Origin: Fomitopsis serialis
Lineage: Eukaryota > Basidiomycota > Agaricomycetes > Polyporales > Fomitopsidaceae
Assembly (NCBI RefSeq): GCF_022376445.1
Contig: NW_025955010.1
Coordinates: 62,001-126,000 of the forward strand
Reading direction: 5' to 3'
DNA length: 64,000 bases
Shown here: positions 11,030 through 23,860 of the stretch, one piece after another
How the letters are laid out: the number at the start of each line of letters is the position of its first letter
How positions within the stretch are numbered: the first letter of the stretch is position 1
The notes under the pieces: generated by a model
The model's input: only the letters and a program-made list of their open reading frames with translations
The model's database searches: none
Told to the model about the DNA's origin: nothing
Made by a program: the position numbers and the translations under genes

Positions 11030-12844
11030 CCGGGCCCGCCAGTGGCGAACGGACGAAACCGCGTCGCCGCGACATCTGCCCTCTCGGTGTGTGCGGTTCG
11101 CGATTGCGGGGGCACGCAGTACTCGGTGGTGAGAAACCTGCCCATTGACGTCCGAGCGCCCCGGCGCAGCTGCACGTTATCTTCATACAGTCGCCCGGAG
11201 CAAGTCCACAAGAAGCCACCGAGGCCGGGCACATGGCACACCCCCGGCCTGGCGCCCTCTTTCAGAAGAGCGGGACCTATCTCCGCCTTGCGTATGTGCG
11301 TGCGAGACGACGCGCCGCCTGTATAGACGGGGTTTGCTGCCTGAAAGAGTAATATTAACATGTCAGGCAGGATCCGTATGCAGACAATCCTAGTGTTTTC
11401 TTACCGAAAGTAGTGCAACGTTTGGTCCACAATGGCCACCGGGCGACCGGCACGACACTGCGGACCTGGCGCTATCGAACACAAGCTGTGCAGTCCTTTC
11501 TACATACACGCCCTCTACACGCCACTCGTATACCGCATAGCCCGGCCGAGGAGTCTCATCCCCGAGTATTTGCTCGCGCACAAACGAGGAAGGCACTGCA
11601 TTGGGTGGGCGTTGGAATGGGTGGACGACTATTGGCGCGAATATCCCGCAGAAAAGTGGGGAATATGCGGACCAGCACGGGACGCGCACGCCAAAAGCTT
11701 GCTGCGCCAGTACATACGTGCGCGGCCCGGGCAGGCTGGAGTCATAGACGGAAGAGTAGAACAAGTAGACAGGGTGACAATTGGTCAACCGGTCATAAAC
11801 GGTTCACCGTCGAGTTTGCCAAGCGAGCGAGCTGGAACTCGGAACTCATGCACCCTGAATGTCTGAGGCCAGTGCACAGCCCCAGTACCTCTTGTCGGCC
11901 AGCGACGGAGACGACACGAGCCTGCGGATGTGTCTAAGCTGTCACGGCGGCGTACCGGAGCTCAAGACCATGGAAACCAAGCTCTAGCATGAAACACCTG
12001 CGTCCAGAAGATGTTATTTCTGACGAACGCCTCTATGTGGGGCCTGTCAACTTAGTCTCCGCTGTATGAAGCCGGAAAACCCTTCTCTCTGGATGTAAGT
12101 GTGCGCCCAGTACTGACAATTGAGCCCGAACCGGGCGTAATGCAAGCGTATTGCATTCATCCAAGTGATTGACACTGCAGCACAGCAAGGATGCCGCCGA
12201 GAGTCCCGTCGTGCCCAAGTCAGGGAATGCGTATGTGGCGTGCCCCTTGAACAAAGGATATCCGACGTGGTGACTGCGGTGACACGTACACAGCATACTG
12301 GGAGAGGGGAAGAAACTTACCTGTGACACAAGGTTGCACAAAGGGTGCAAAATAAGGACTTAGCAGCCCAGATGCAGCCTCCCTCTGCTAGGGCCTAGAA
12401 AGTGCCAAGACATGAGTAGCTATAGAAACGGCGCAAAACGGGGGAGATCTAGACTGGAGCAGAAACCTGACAGTTACATTCTGTGACTTGCGTGGTAGCA
12501 TTTCTTCAGTAGTGGCCTTCACAAGTGAATATCGATAGCGAGAATTCAATGCCTCAGCACTGACAGTGGGTGAAAGCCGGACTGCAGGGTTTTTTTTTCA
12601 GTAGAACTGACAGTTTGACTGGACGGTGGAAGCACGACGACGGCGTTGGCAAGGACGGTCAACTTCAACTTGTAAAGTGGTCCAACTACGGCGGGATGCC
12701 GACCCATCATCCATTGGAGCGCCGCTGGGATCTCACGATGGGATCGGCCCAGGCTCCCACCCAGCTCGAACGCCTGCCTGGCGAGGTCGTTTCTCACCGC
12801 GACGCACAGCGTCCTCACGCTCATTCCCAACGCCCACCGCAAGC
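11030..12844. other. Intergenic, no supported gene
   Basis: ORFs on both strands between 11145 and 11940 overlap each other and show no family motif, and none could be extended through credible introns. A T-run near 12590-12598 and pyrimidine-rich sequence before 12845 are likely promoter or leader of the next plus-strand gene. Confidence 0.45.
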
Positions 12845-14222
12845 ATGGACTACGACCGGCGATCTGCAGTCTCCTCCTTCTACGGCGCGCGCAAGTCGAC
12901 CGACGTGCTTGATGCATCCACCTCGTCGCCCTCGCTCGACCCGACCCGCCGCCCACGCGCCGACTCCGCCGCGGCGTCCTCGTTCTACAACCCGAATCGC
13001 ATGTCGAGGGCGGGGACCGACTACATGGGTGGGACGCCGAATGCGGGGTACAACAGGTCGTCGTTTTTCGTTGCGGGGAGGGAGGAGCCGCTGAAGGGCG
13101 GGACGGACGAGGCGCAGAGCATGCTGTCGAAGCCAGCAGACGACGCGTTCAACATCTACGCGGACTTCAACAACGCAGGTCCGAGGTATTCGACGGCCTT
13201 TGGACAGGACACTGGGTGAGCTTGTGCGATTGAAGAGACGGCGGCCGGGCTGATGGAGACTCTGCCGCAGCTATCGCCAAGTGCCTTCGCCGGTGCCGCA
13301 CGCTTCCGTGGTGGAGGACGAGCCATTCACGCCGAAAGACGTCGAGCTAGTGACAGTCCCGGCCCTTGGTCCCGAATGGAAGAAGTCCGAGATGCGGGAC
13401 ATGCGGTCGTCGGCCAAGAGGGAGAAGAGAGTCGAGTCGTTCAGGGAGTGCTTCGGTGCGTGGAATCGCGGGGAACGAGGGTGCTGCGGGCCATACTTCA
13501 CAAAACGAACGACCACATATGTTGTGTTCGCGCTATGCATAGCGTAAGTCGCCAAGTCCTCCTGACCGGATTCTACTTGACCGGATATTCAGCGTTGGCA
13601 TCATCCTCGCCTTCACCATCCCCCGCGTCCCGGACATGGACTTCCCCTCCGCCAACCCTCTCTCAAACGCCACAGGCTCCTTCAGCGACTCTGTGCCGAC
13701 CATTTTCTCGCGCTCACCTGCGAACTTCAGCTTCCCTGCCAATCTCAACCTCGAGTTCAACACCGGCTCGAACTTCCTGCCCATCCACTTTACCAAGATG
13801 GTGCAACAGTTCGGACTTGACGACGGGGCGACAGGTCGCGACGGGGATCTGGGCTCGACGACGCTGCCCGCCAAAGCCTTCCCACCGTCAACATGCCGCT
13901 CAACTTCACGTATGTCGCGAACAACGACTCGATATTACATGTACGCGGGGTTTCTCGTAATCGGTGCCGCAAGTATGCTAATGGTCGGTGCAGGGGCAGA
14001 CTTCTACAACGGCTGCAGGAATCCTGGCTTGAATGCGAACGGCACACGGCCATGTAGGTTTCACCTGTCTGTTATTGGGATAGACTCATTGACGCCCTCA
14101 CAGTCCTGCAGTTCAACTTCGACCTCGACATGTACATCTTCGGCCTCGTCGGTAAACGCAGCACATCAGCACCGGTCACCCAGGCCGAATGCCCTGTCAC
14201 CCTCTCAGTGACCCACGCATGA
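12845..14222 (+). CDS. Fungal membrane protein with LEA-2-like extracellular domain (frame-broken)
   Basis: The N-terminus MDYDRRSAVSSFYGARKS is a Ser/Arg-rich cytosolic region, continued in a second exon by VPSPVPHASVVEDEPF and RECFGAWNRGERGCCGPY. One membrane helix follows, split by an intron (TYVVFALCIA, then VGIILAFTIPRVP). A Thr/Asn-rich outer domain carries NLEFNTGSNFLPIHFTKM, DLGSTTLPAKAFP, MPLNFTYVANNDS, DFYNGCRNPGLN and QFNFDLDMYIFGLVGK, ending SVTHA at 14222. This layout matches an uncharacterised fungal family with an LEA-2-like beta domain after one TM helix. Between 13800 and 13890 the reading needs four one-base insertions, all in short homopolymers (13803, 13811, 13846, 13883); the splice after NNDS (about 13938) may hide another. 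Function unknown. Confidence 0.72.
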
Positions 14223-14746
14223 CCGACCTTCGCTGTGTGGTATCGGCCGTGGCCTCTTGAACTGGCGTTGCTGTCGCGTTCTTCTCACATTGACACTCAT
14301 TTTGACACGGACTGGTATTTGATAGTGGACTCTACTGGACCTATAATCTCTTTGATGGTTTCTAGTGTATTTGTTGCTGACGACGCTCTCATCGTATGCG
14401 CGAGTAGTATGATCGCGGATTAATTTCACGACGTTCATGCGACGCCTGTGTGAATAGGTTTGTCTCGAAGTTTCCTACGTCCAGCGGATATGCCTATGTC
14501 AGGGAACCTCAATCTGAGGGATGCAGTGCAATCCGAGTTGCAAGTTGCAACGATAGTCGGCTGAGTGTGCAGTCGTGTACGAAATAGGTGCGTGTCAGTA
14601 TCATTCTGACTTGACCCATTCAAGATGCTCAAGACAGTCCGTAGGCGAGAGCACAATGAATTGCATTTCAGGCTGCAGGTAAAGATGAGATGTTGAACGA
14701 ACTGCCCCTACTCGCGCTGTGTCGTCTCTGACACCCACATGCGACC
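14223..14746. other. Intergenic, no gene seen
   Basis: Between two plus-strand genes. Short ORFs only; it should hold the 3' end of the LEA-2-like gene and the tetraspanin promoter. Confidence 0.55.
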
Positions 14747-16451
14747 ATGGATCGACGCTATCCGTCAACGTCCTCGGCAGTAGACAGCAAGTGTTCGATT
14801 CGGCACCGCTCGGGGGCGTACAGCCCTTCCTTGTCAGACGCTCGGGCGAGGAGACGGACGTCTCGTAGACGCGTTGTTGCCGTTGAAGACTACGGCCACG
14901 AACAGACCCGAGGAGAGGATGAAGGTCCGGCCCCTCCTGCTCCTACAATCACCCTCGTTCGGGCTGGACGCAACACCCCAGTCACGCCTACGCTTCCGCC
15001 ATTCAGCCGTACGAACACGCTTGACGTACCCCTCTGGGACGAGTCGCTATGGTCATCAAGTCCTCGAGAGGAACCTTTGTCTCCACCGAATGAAGACCTC
15101 CCTGGACCCGCACACCATACCCTGTATCTCAGCCCCGTCCCCCTCACACCACGACCTCAACCACCCCGAGAGCACTCAGCATGCTCCTTCGCCTCAGCGC
15201 ACACCTCCGCCTCGCGCATTTCCCCGCTGCCCACGCCCAACTTTGCCGCGCGCGCAGGGGACGCCGTGCGCTCCTACTTTCCGCGGCTCCGCTCCTTCGT
15301 GAGCACGCGCGCAGCAAGCGAGACCGCAACCGCCGTCGACCCCCGGCCGCCGCACGCGCGCCACAAAAGCTCCAGCTATTCCACGGAGTCGGGTGGGAGC
15401 ACGGCCGTGTCGGACGTACCGTCTCGAGCCGACGGGGCGTGCGTGGGCGCGGCGAGACCGGGCTTGCTGCCGTCATTCAGCACGGCCGACAAGCTCACGA
15501 GGAAGTTCCCCAGGCCGCGGTCGGTCAAGAACCTCACATTCCGCGGCGGGGGGAACGCTTCGCTGGCCGCGACGGTGCTGGAGGAGGGCGAGGGCCTCGG
15601 AATTGGCAGCGTCGACAGGTGGTCCGTGCATAAGTGGTGCTTGCTTCTCTCCGTCAGCACGCTGCTGGTGTACGGGCTCGCCGGGCTGATCTGCGCCGTC
15701 CTGACTTGGTTCAGAAGTGAGTGGGCTTCGCGAAGCCGCGCGACTGAATGGGATCTGACGATGGGTGTTATAGCGTACGAGCAGGCGGGCGTCATGGTCG
15801 TCGCCGACAACGACATCCTGGTGCTCATCACGCTCTCCTCCTCCATCCTGCTCCTCTGCTTCCTCGTCGGCATCAGCGGTACGATCCTCAACTCGCGGCC
15901 CATCCTCGCAGTGTACGCCCTCCTTCTCTGGCCCGCCTTCCTATCCATCATCGTCATCGGCTACGCCGCTACAAGCGGGACGCCTTCTCGCTCGACCGCA
16001 AGCTCAACCTCGCATGGAGCCAGTGGTACACGCCGCTCGGGCGGCTCATCCTCCAGGACTCCCTGCGCTGCTGCGGGTACTACGACGCGCTGCACGAAGC
16101 GACGGCGAGCAACCAGTGTTATCCCCGGACGCCGCTGCCAGGCTGCAAGGGCAAGCTCCTCCGGTACGAGCGCGAGAACCTCGCGACGATCTGGTCCGCG
16201 GCGTTCGCGCTCGTCCCGGTGCACATCATCAACTCTTCGTCTCCCTGCTGTGCGCGAATCATATTACCAGGACGTTTGGGAAGGGTATCATGCCGAAGCG
16301 TTACTGGCTGAGCAATGCTGACCTCCACGCGGACGCGGAACGGTTCAAAGACGCGTTCTCTGAGACGAGGCCCGTAGCTAGGCCTGGTCCTGCGAGGCAG
16401 CCACTGAGCACGGTGTTCCGGGAAGATAGAGAAGAGAACGACCGCTCCTAG
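14747..16451 (+). CDS. Tetraspanin-like protein with a long Ser/Pro/Arg-rich cytosolic N-terminus
   Basis: An unusually long N-terminal region of about 290 residues, rich in Ser, Pro and Arg, precedes four membrane segments: WCLLLSVSTLLVYGLAGLI, DILVLITLSSSILLLCFLVG, ILAVYALLLWPAFLSIIVIG, and a fourth near AFALVPVHII. The large outer loop carries the tetraspanin CCG signature (SLRCCGYYDAL) plus further cysteines (NQCYPRTPLPGC). The C-tail MPKRYWLSNADLHADAERF ends at 16451. One intron (about 15717-15774). The frame breaks at 15969 and 16233; adding one C to each run restores it. Fungal tetraspanins include Pls1, Tsp2 and Tsp3. The long N-tail resembles basidiomycete Tsp2-type proteins, but the assignment stays at family level. 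It probably organises plasma-membrane domains (family knowledge). Confidence 0.8.
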
Positions 16452-16658
16452 TCGAGGAGTGGGATTGCCTCACGACGACTCAGGAAAGGTCAGTAGGGCT
16501 CGACCTCGACCGAGTTTAGACATCGATAACCCCTCGAGAGCGAACGTGTGTAGCACGAAACCAATGTCGTCTATAGAAAGTAAAATCGTATATGTAGTAC
16601 ATCTATGTGTCTGCGGCCGACCCGGTGATTGCGCATGCGAGTGTCATATCGTACGTCT

Positions 16659-18379
<1,721 letters not shown>

Positions 18380-19061
18380 AAAGTCACAAGAAACAATTAG
18401 TCAAGGAACTGATCAATCGGGGTCACGTGACGCTTACCTTGCGTCCGCACGCGTCTCTGGGGCGCACTTGTCGCCGGGAGAGGGCTTTCCAGTCCGCATG
18501 ATCAATATCTCGTCCTCCACGTCGACAACGGCGCGCAGACGCACCAGGACGCCGGGGAACACACCTGCGGGCGACGCGAGGCGGAGCTCCGTGGCTGAGA
18601 GACCCCGAAGGCTGGGCCGGACGCGCAGCGGTCCTCGGCCAGAAAGCACTGCCAGATACGACGTGATCAGACCTCAGCGTTGCAGAATCGATAGTAAACA
18701 CTCGCTGTGGCTTGCTCTTGCGTCGGAATCACTCTCATTCGTTCACTCGGTGTGTCGCCCTCCGCCCCCGCGGGGTAAGCCAGGCGCAGACATGAGCTCG
18801 TCGCGACTGAAGTGGGATTCTGCATGCCGTCGCACACAGGCGCCCGTATCCTCCTGCCCGGTGGCGGCAGTGGCGCGAATTGAGGCGGAGCCCAGTCGCC
18901 CAGCCTGCGGGGAGAGGGCTGCGGGGCGGAGTCTCGGAGAGTGCCGTGCCGCCTAGTTTCGCTGTCGCCGACGTCGTCGTCCCCGAACGCTCACCTGCTG
19001 CGTCGTCGTCGTCGCTTGCCTCGCTCATCCTCCTCTTTCTTCCTCCTTCATCGCCGTCGCC
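18380..19061. other. Divergent intergenic region with possible small minus-strand ORFs
   Basis: Lies between the thioredoxin reductase and V-ATPase genes, which diverge from it. Two minus-strand ORFs could be real: 18735-19028, starting MSEASDDDDAAGERSG, and 18434-18649, containing RLRAVVDVEDEILIMRTG and ending in an Arg/Ala-rich tail. The two could be exons of one small gene given the one-base losses common here, but I recognise no family and the first ATG lies only 34 bp from the V-ATPase ATG. Treat as unproven. Confidence 0.3.
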
Positions 19062-19997
19062 ATGTCTGACCTCTGCCCCGTTACGCTCCCTTCTTCGGTG
19101 CCATGGTGAGCAGTCTCGTCGCCTGGTTCTACGTGTGTTGACACAGCATGCTAGGGCTGCACCAGCGCCATCGTATTCACCTGTGAGTATAGCATATTAT
19201 CAGAATCACCTCTCGAGGGCGGTCCGTGCTGATTGGTAACGATGCGCGACGTAGGCATCGGTGCTAGGTGAGCGTGTTCGAACAGGTCTTCGTAGCGCAG
19301 CGACTGAATGCTGTGACGCAGTTATGGGACTGCAAAGTCAGGAGTCGGCATTTCCGCCATGTCCGTCCTCCGCCCCGACCTGATGATGAAGTGTGTTATT
19401 CCCGTCATCATGGCGGGTATCATTGCTGTACGTACCTCCCGTCAATCCTTCTGCTCTTCGGCTCATGTTGCCACAGATCTACGGTCTCGTCGTGTCGGTC
19501 TTGATCTCCGGACAGCGTACGTAGCCACTACCTACGTGTCATGCACCGTGCTGATCCGTGTCCACAGTCGCCATGCGCATGTCCCTCTTCCAGGGCTTCG
19601 TGCAGCTCGGTGCAGGTCTCTCCGTCGGTCTTGCAGGTCTCGCGGCAGGTTTCGCTATTGGTATCGTCGGTGACGCCGGTGTGCGGGGAACTGCCCAGCA
19701 GCCACGACTCTTCGTCGGCATGGTACGTCTAGCTTCTGTATAACGCGCGGGGAACATCTGTACTGAGGGTGTCACTCATAGATCCTCATTCTTATCTTCG
19801 CCGAGGTCCTGGGTCTTTACGGTACGTCTCGCATGGTGCGGCCTCGTGTCTGGAGGGCAGGAGGCTTATACTTGCGTAGGTCTCATCGTTGCTCTCATCA
19901 TGAACTCCGCGGCTTCGGACGCTGTTGGCGTTGTGAGTTGTTATTAACGCCCGTGACGTGGTCCAGGCTAACCCACCATCTCCAGTGCACCGTATGA
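19062..19997 (+). CDS. VMA3: V-type H+-ATPase 16-kDa proteolipid subunit c
   Basis: Membrane rotor subunit of the vacuolar proton pump, with four helices and an essential proton-carrying glutamate. At least eight short exons join into [113 protein letters not shown], then [20 protein letters not shown] and the end SDAVGVCTV. The proton-binding glutamate is the E of FAEVLGLYG. All introns are GT-AG with consistent phase, and one micro-exon (about 19255-19267) is only 13 nt. The family is almost invariant at PVYAPFFG, yet the text reads TT where TTT is needed at 19081-19082. This is one of the clearest signs that a base is missing from the assembly. Confidence 0.96.
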
Positions 19998-20447
19998 AAA
20001 TGTGTGACGAGCGGCATGCGAACGCATGGTTGTCGCAGAAGTCATTCGAGATACTCGGGAGAACTGGCTCAGGCATTGTCTACCATCCCCTCTTATCATA
20101 CATATCTTCCGCTCATGAGGAACTGAAGTGCATTCACGTCGTCGTCGTCTCAAACTACTCGCTTTCCCAATATATATTGGCAGGACATTATGTCTGAGTG
20201 AGATCCCAGTCCTGGTGAGCTTGTGAACGAACCAACTAGTATGTACAGCTTCAGAAGGCAGCGAGAGAAGCGAATCCGTGAGCCTAAACCGGAGCTCGAA
20301 CGATGCAGATATACAAGATACAATAATGACATGCGGTGTCCGACGGTGGATGCTATGCAGAGTGCGTTCTAGGCCGAGAAGGAGGAACCACAGAAAGAAA
20401 GAAACGAACAATAATACGCGGGTTGGTCGGTCGCGAGGAAGGCATGG
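19998..20447. other. Convergent intergenic region
   Basis: Tail-to-tail space between the V-ATPase gene and the SLP1-like gene. No ORF with family features; it should contain both 3' UTRs. Confidence 0.6.
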
Positions 20448-23400
20448 CTACGCCGCTGGTATCGCATGCCGCGCAAGGCTGGGCGCAATGCCCGGCGCAA
20501 CCACGCCCGGCTCAGACTCGGAGCCATCAGCGTCGGTGTCCACCCATGCGTCGCCCTCGCTGCCTTCCGCGTCCGACGCGGGATTGGAGACGACGCACAG
20601 CCTAGGGAGGTCAGTAGAAGCCGAGAAGCGCAGGGGTGACAACTTCGGGCGGAGCTGCCTGCTCTTGCCCTGGCTCGCGGTGGGCGTGGACGCGCTCTCG
20701 GGCTGCGGACTGAAGACGTCCCCTGCCGGCGTCGCACCCTCCGACGCGAGCACGGTCCGCGACGAGCCCGCGCTGTCGCCTTCGTGCACGCCGTCGAAAG
20801 CCTTCTCGGACTCCGGCCGTGCAGTGTCTGGGGCGCGGCCCTGAACGCCGCTCGTGGTCTTCACCTCGTGGAGGTGCGAGCTCCTCGCCCACCGCTTCGC
20901 CGACCGCGGGACGGAGCCGATCACCGTCGTCCCGAAGCCCGTCCCGAAGCCCGCGCTGCTCGAGCTCGAGCGCGTCATCTGCGGGCGTGCGGAGGGCGGC
21001 GGCGTCTGCGTGCTGCGCGCATGGAGGTTTTGGAAGCGCGGCGTGGACACGCGCAGGGCGGACGGCGTGCGCGGGCGGGAGGTGAGGTGGCGCGTTGCGG
21101 AGCGGGGGAACGTCGGGGAGCGCGGGCTGCTGCTGAGGAAGGGGCGGTGGGAGGAGGGCGTTTGTGTACTTTGCGAGGGGAACTCGACTGTGTGCGCTGT
21201 GCAAGTGTGAGCGCATGTCTGCAGTGACCGGGGATGGAGGGCGTACCTGGAGCCTTGTCGCTTTGTCTTGACTCGGGCCGTGTGACAGGCTTGGGGGTTG
21301 GGCTCCGGCTCCTGAAGCGGCTCACCCAGTCGCCACTGATGCTCAGCGTCCTTCTTCCCCACTCACGCATACCCATAGGTCGCCCTGAACCCGGGACACG
21401 GTGGACGGATGCATGCTCGCCTCGTGAGCCGCGGGTGAGGGTCATGAACACCAGCACGGCGAGCAGCAAGCAGAGTTGCAGAATACCGAGTCGTTTCTCG
21501 AGAACCACCTAATAATAGTAACATCGTTGAATAACGTCAAAAATGGAGCGCGACGCGGAGCGTGGTACGGACCTCCTCGGTGAGGTTGTTCACTTTGGCG
21601 AGCAGTTCGCGGTGCTCCCACTCAAGCTTCCTGCGCTGCTTGTCATACTCTGTTACCGAGCGCTGATACATCTGCGCCTGCGCCTTGCCCTGTATGTACG
21701 AGCAACGAAACATGAGCCATGGGCCCGGAATAGACAATTGGAACGTGACGTACGATACCCTCGAGACGGCCCAAATCCTCACCCAGACGCAGCAGCACCT
21801 CTCGGATTCCAGCCGTTTGCTCTTCGACGTACCGCGCGTACAGAGTCGTGTTGGCTTCCAGGGTGGACAACCTATTCATGATCGTACGATAGATGGATTC
21901 CCCTCCAGTGCTAGCCGGAGGGAATACGACTGGCGGCGGTGGAGGTGGAGAATGCGACTGCGATACGGCCAGCGGAATAGAAGACAGAGAAGAGACGTTT
22001 GATGCAATGGACGCCGCTCGGGACTGAGATGCGTGAACACTCTCAGAGGACAAGTCTTCCTGGGGAGACGCGCTGTGAGGTAGTTGATCCAAGGATTGAG
22101 ATGTAATATTGATGAGGATGGTGTCGTCTTTGTAGAGTCACCGTCAGCCGGATGTGTAGCGTGCGCTGTCTGAGGCACATGAGAAACATTGTGAAGGTCG
22201 TCAGGGGTCGTCATTGTCTCCGGAGGGACGCTATCTGAAGCTATAATAGAGGAAACTGGAGCAGCCATATCGGAGGGCGGGATCACGTCCTGAAACGATT
22301 GTGGTTCCCCGACAGACTGCGATTGTGTGGGAGTCGCCGCTGCTTGGTCGTTCGAAGGTGCCGAGTCAGTCCGATCCTCGCCAGCTGTATGTCCGATTCC
22401 GGAAACTGAGCGAGTATCGACCTTGTCCACTGATACTGTTTCGGTAGGATCCGGCTTCGGCACTTCGACGACAGGGATGTGTACTGCCTGTGGTGGCTCG
22501 GGAGTGCTTTCCACGGCAGCACTGGCATCTTCAATGGCCCGCCGTGCCTTGCTCCGCGACTCCCATTCATCCCACTTCCACTGCTCGAGGTGCGTAAGAC
22601 CATAGACGCGAAATAGGGATAGAGGGCAGTAGTACTCGTTGCCATAGTGCGAGTGAAAGTCAATTCGGATGAAACGATAGAAATCACGCAGTGTGGGCGG
22701 AGGATGGAAGGACTACTATCTCAATGAGTGACATGAAGTCATGAGCTCAACACAGTACATACCTGAACCCCGCGCACGTTCTGCGCACGATACGTCCCGG
22801 CGTGCGTCCACCCTCCTTCATCGGTCGGAGACGTCTTGGCGACGCTCACCGAGAAGTCCTTGAATACGCCGCTGAAGAACTCGTAGTTTGCAAGCTGCAC
22901 CGTGTCAATCATGATGTCGTCGCAGAGTTCAACCACCACGAATTGCTTCTTTTCCGCGCACGGACTGAGCATGTACCTGTCCTTCTTCGAGGAGAGAATC
23001 GAGGACGGAGACTTCGCCGAGCGATGGGCGGTGTGTACGCGGGCGGAGCAGTCCGTCGCCGCGTAGTTGAAACGGTCGACGGTAGGTATACGGAAATGTG
23101 GGGAGAGTCGTTCATCGTGCTGTACCGTCTCCGTGCTCTCTTGACCGCTGGCCTGAGCTGCACCTGCGACTTCGCTCGTTGGGCCCATATTGCCCGCTCC
23201 AGCGACCTCGTTCCTCTCCTTTACTCCAGCGAGCCTCTGGGCATTGTTGGCAGATGGCGAAGAGCGGGAGGGCTGCTCCCCTGCCTCGCCAAGCCGTCTG
23301 GCCTTCCAGTCTTCAAAGGAGATGAAGACATCGTCTCCTGCGCTCGGCTCGACTGGTTCTAGGGGTCTGAGGCAACAAATGGGAAGTTCTGGTGCCTTAG

Positions 23401-23527
23401 GAGCCTGCAGAGCAATGTCGCGAAATGGATCGTTCGGAGAGGAAGATGCGCTGAGAACAGGATATGCAAATGCCAGGGCAAGGGCCGGAAGCAGCGAGAG
23501 GAACATAACGTGCGTTCTGTCCGGCAA
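20448..23527 (-). CDS. SLP1: SUN-like (SLP1/OPT/SUCO family) ER membrane protein
   Basis: SUN-like proteins of this family sit in the ER membrane with the SUN domain in the lumen and help nascent membrane or secretory proteins fold. A signal peptide follows the start (MFLSLLPALALAFAYPVLSA, either from Met1 at 23527 or Met8). FISFEDWKARRL is a conserved pre-SUN motif. The SUN domain runs from FNYAATDCSARV through SSILSSKKDRYMLSPC, FVVVELCDDIMIDTVQLANY, EFFSGVFKDFSVSV, an intron, FIRIDFHSHYGNEYYCPLSL and FRVYGLTHLEQWKWDEWES. Then come a Ser/Thr/Pro-rich linker, a coiled coil (STLEANTTLYARYVEEQTAG, then RKLEWEHRELLAKVNNLTEE), one membrane helix (LGILQLCLLLAVLVFMTL) and a long Ser/Arg-rich cytosolic tail. 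One A appears missing at about 22109. The start lies about 170 bp from the retrotransposon poly(A) end. Confidence 0.9.
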
Positions 23528-23683
23528 ATACTCCTCTTCTCAGCCTAGTCCTCAGCGGGCGAGCTTGCAGCATTCAGACTCGCATGTGTGGACGTCCGTG
23601 AGGTGGTGGTAGAAGTGAGAGTAAGAGTGTGAACGTTACATGTTATAACTATCTAGATCATTACTATGATAAGTCAATACTGA

Positions 23684-23698
23684 GTAGTACTGATCATT
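23684..23698. repeat. Target-site duplication, left copy
   Basis: GTAGTACTGATCATT, identical to 35215-35229. The last two T are shared with the poly(T) run, so the duplication is 13-15 bp. It fixes the 3' boundary of the minus-strand LINE. Confidence 0.9.
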
Positions 23699-23723
23699 TT
23701 TTTTTTTTTTTTTTTTTTTTTTT
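23697..23723 (-). repeat. Poly(A) tail of the LINE (27 T on the plus strand)
   Basis: Uninterrupted T27 directly between the left target-site duplication and the LINE 3' end, as left by reverse transcription primed on a polyadenylated or A-tailed RNA. Confidence 0.93.
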
Positions 23724-23860
23724 GGAGGGCCGTCGCGGACGCCCGCAGATGACAATGGGTCATCCCGGGTCATCCAGCCTGCGTATGGGTTTCCCCATAT
23801 TCGCCAATCCAGGGTGAAAAATGCCGTTTACGCACGATTGAACAATCAGTGTGGGGCTCA

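Noticed and set aside
20611..21227. Overlapping ORFs of 100-200 aa on both strands over the SLP1 tail
   Set aside because: Shadows of the GC-rich Ser/Arg-coding tail in other frames.
23697..23723. Poly(T) run as a stand-alone promoter element of SLP1
   Set aside because: It abuts the target-site duplication and the LINE 3' end, so it is the element's A-tail.
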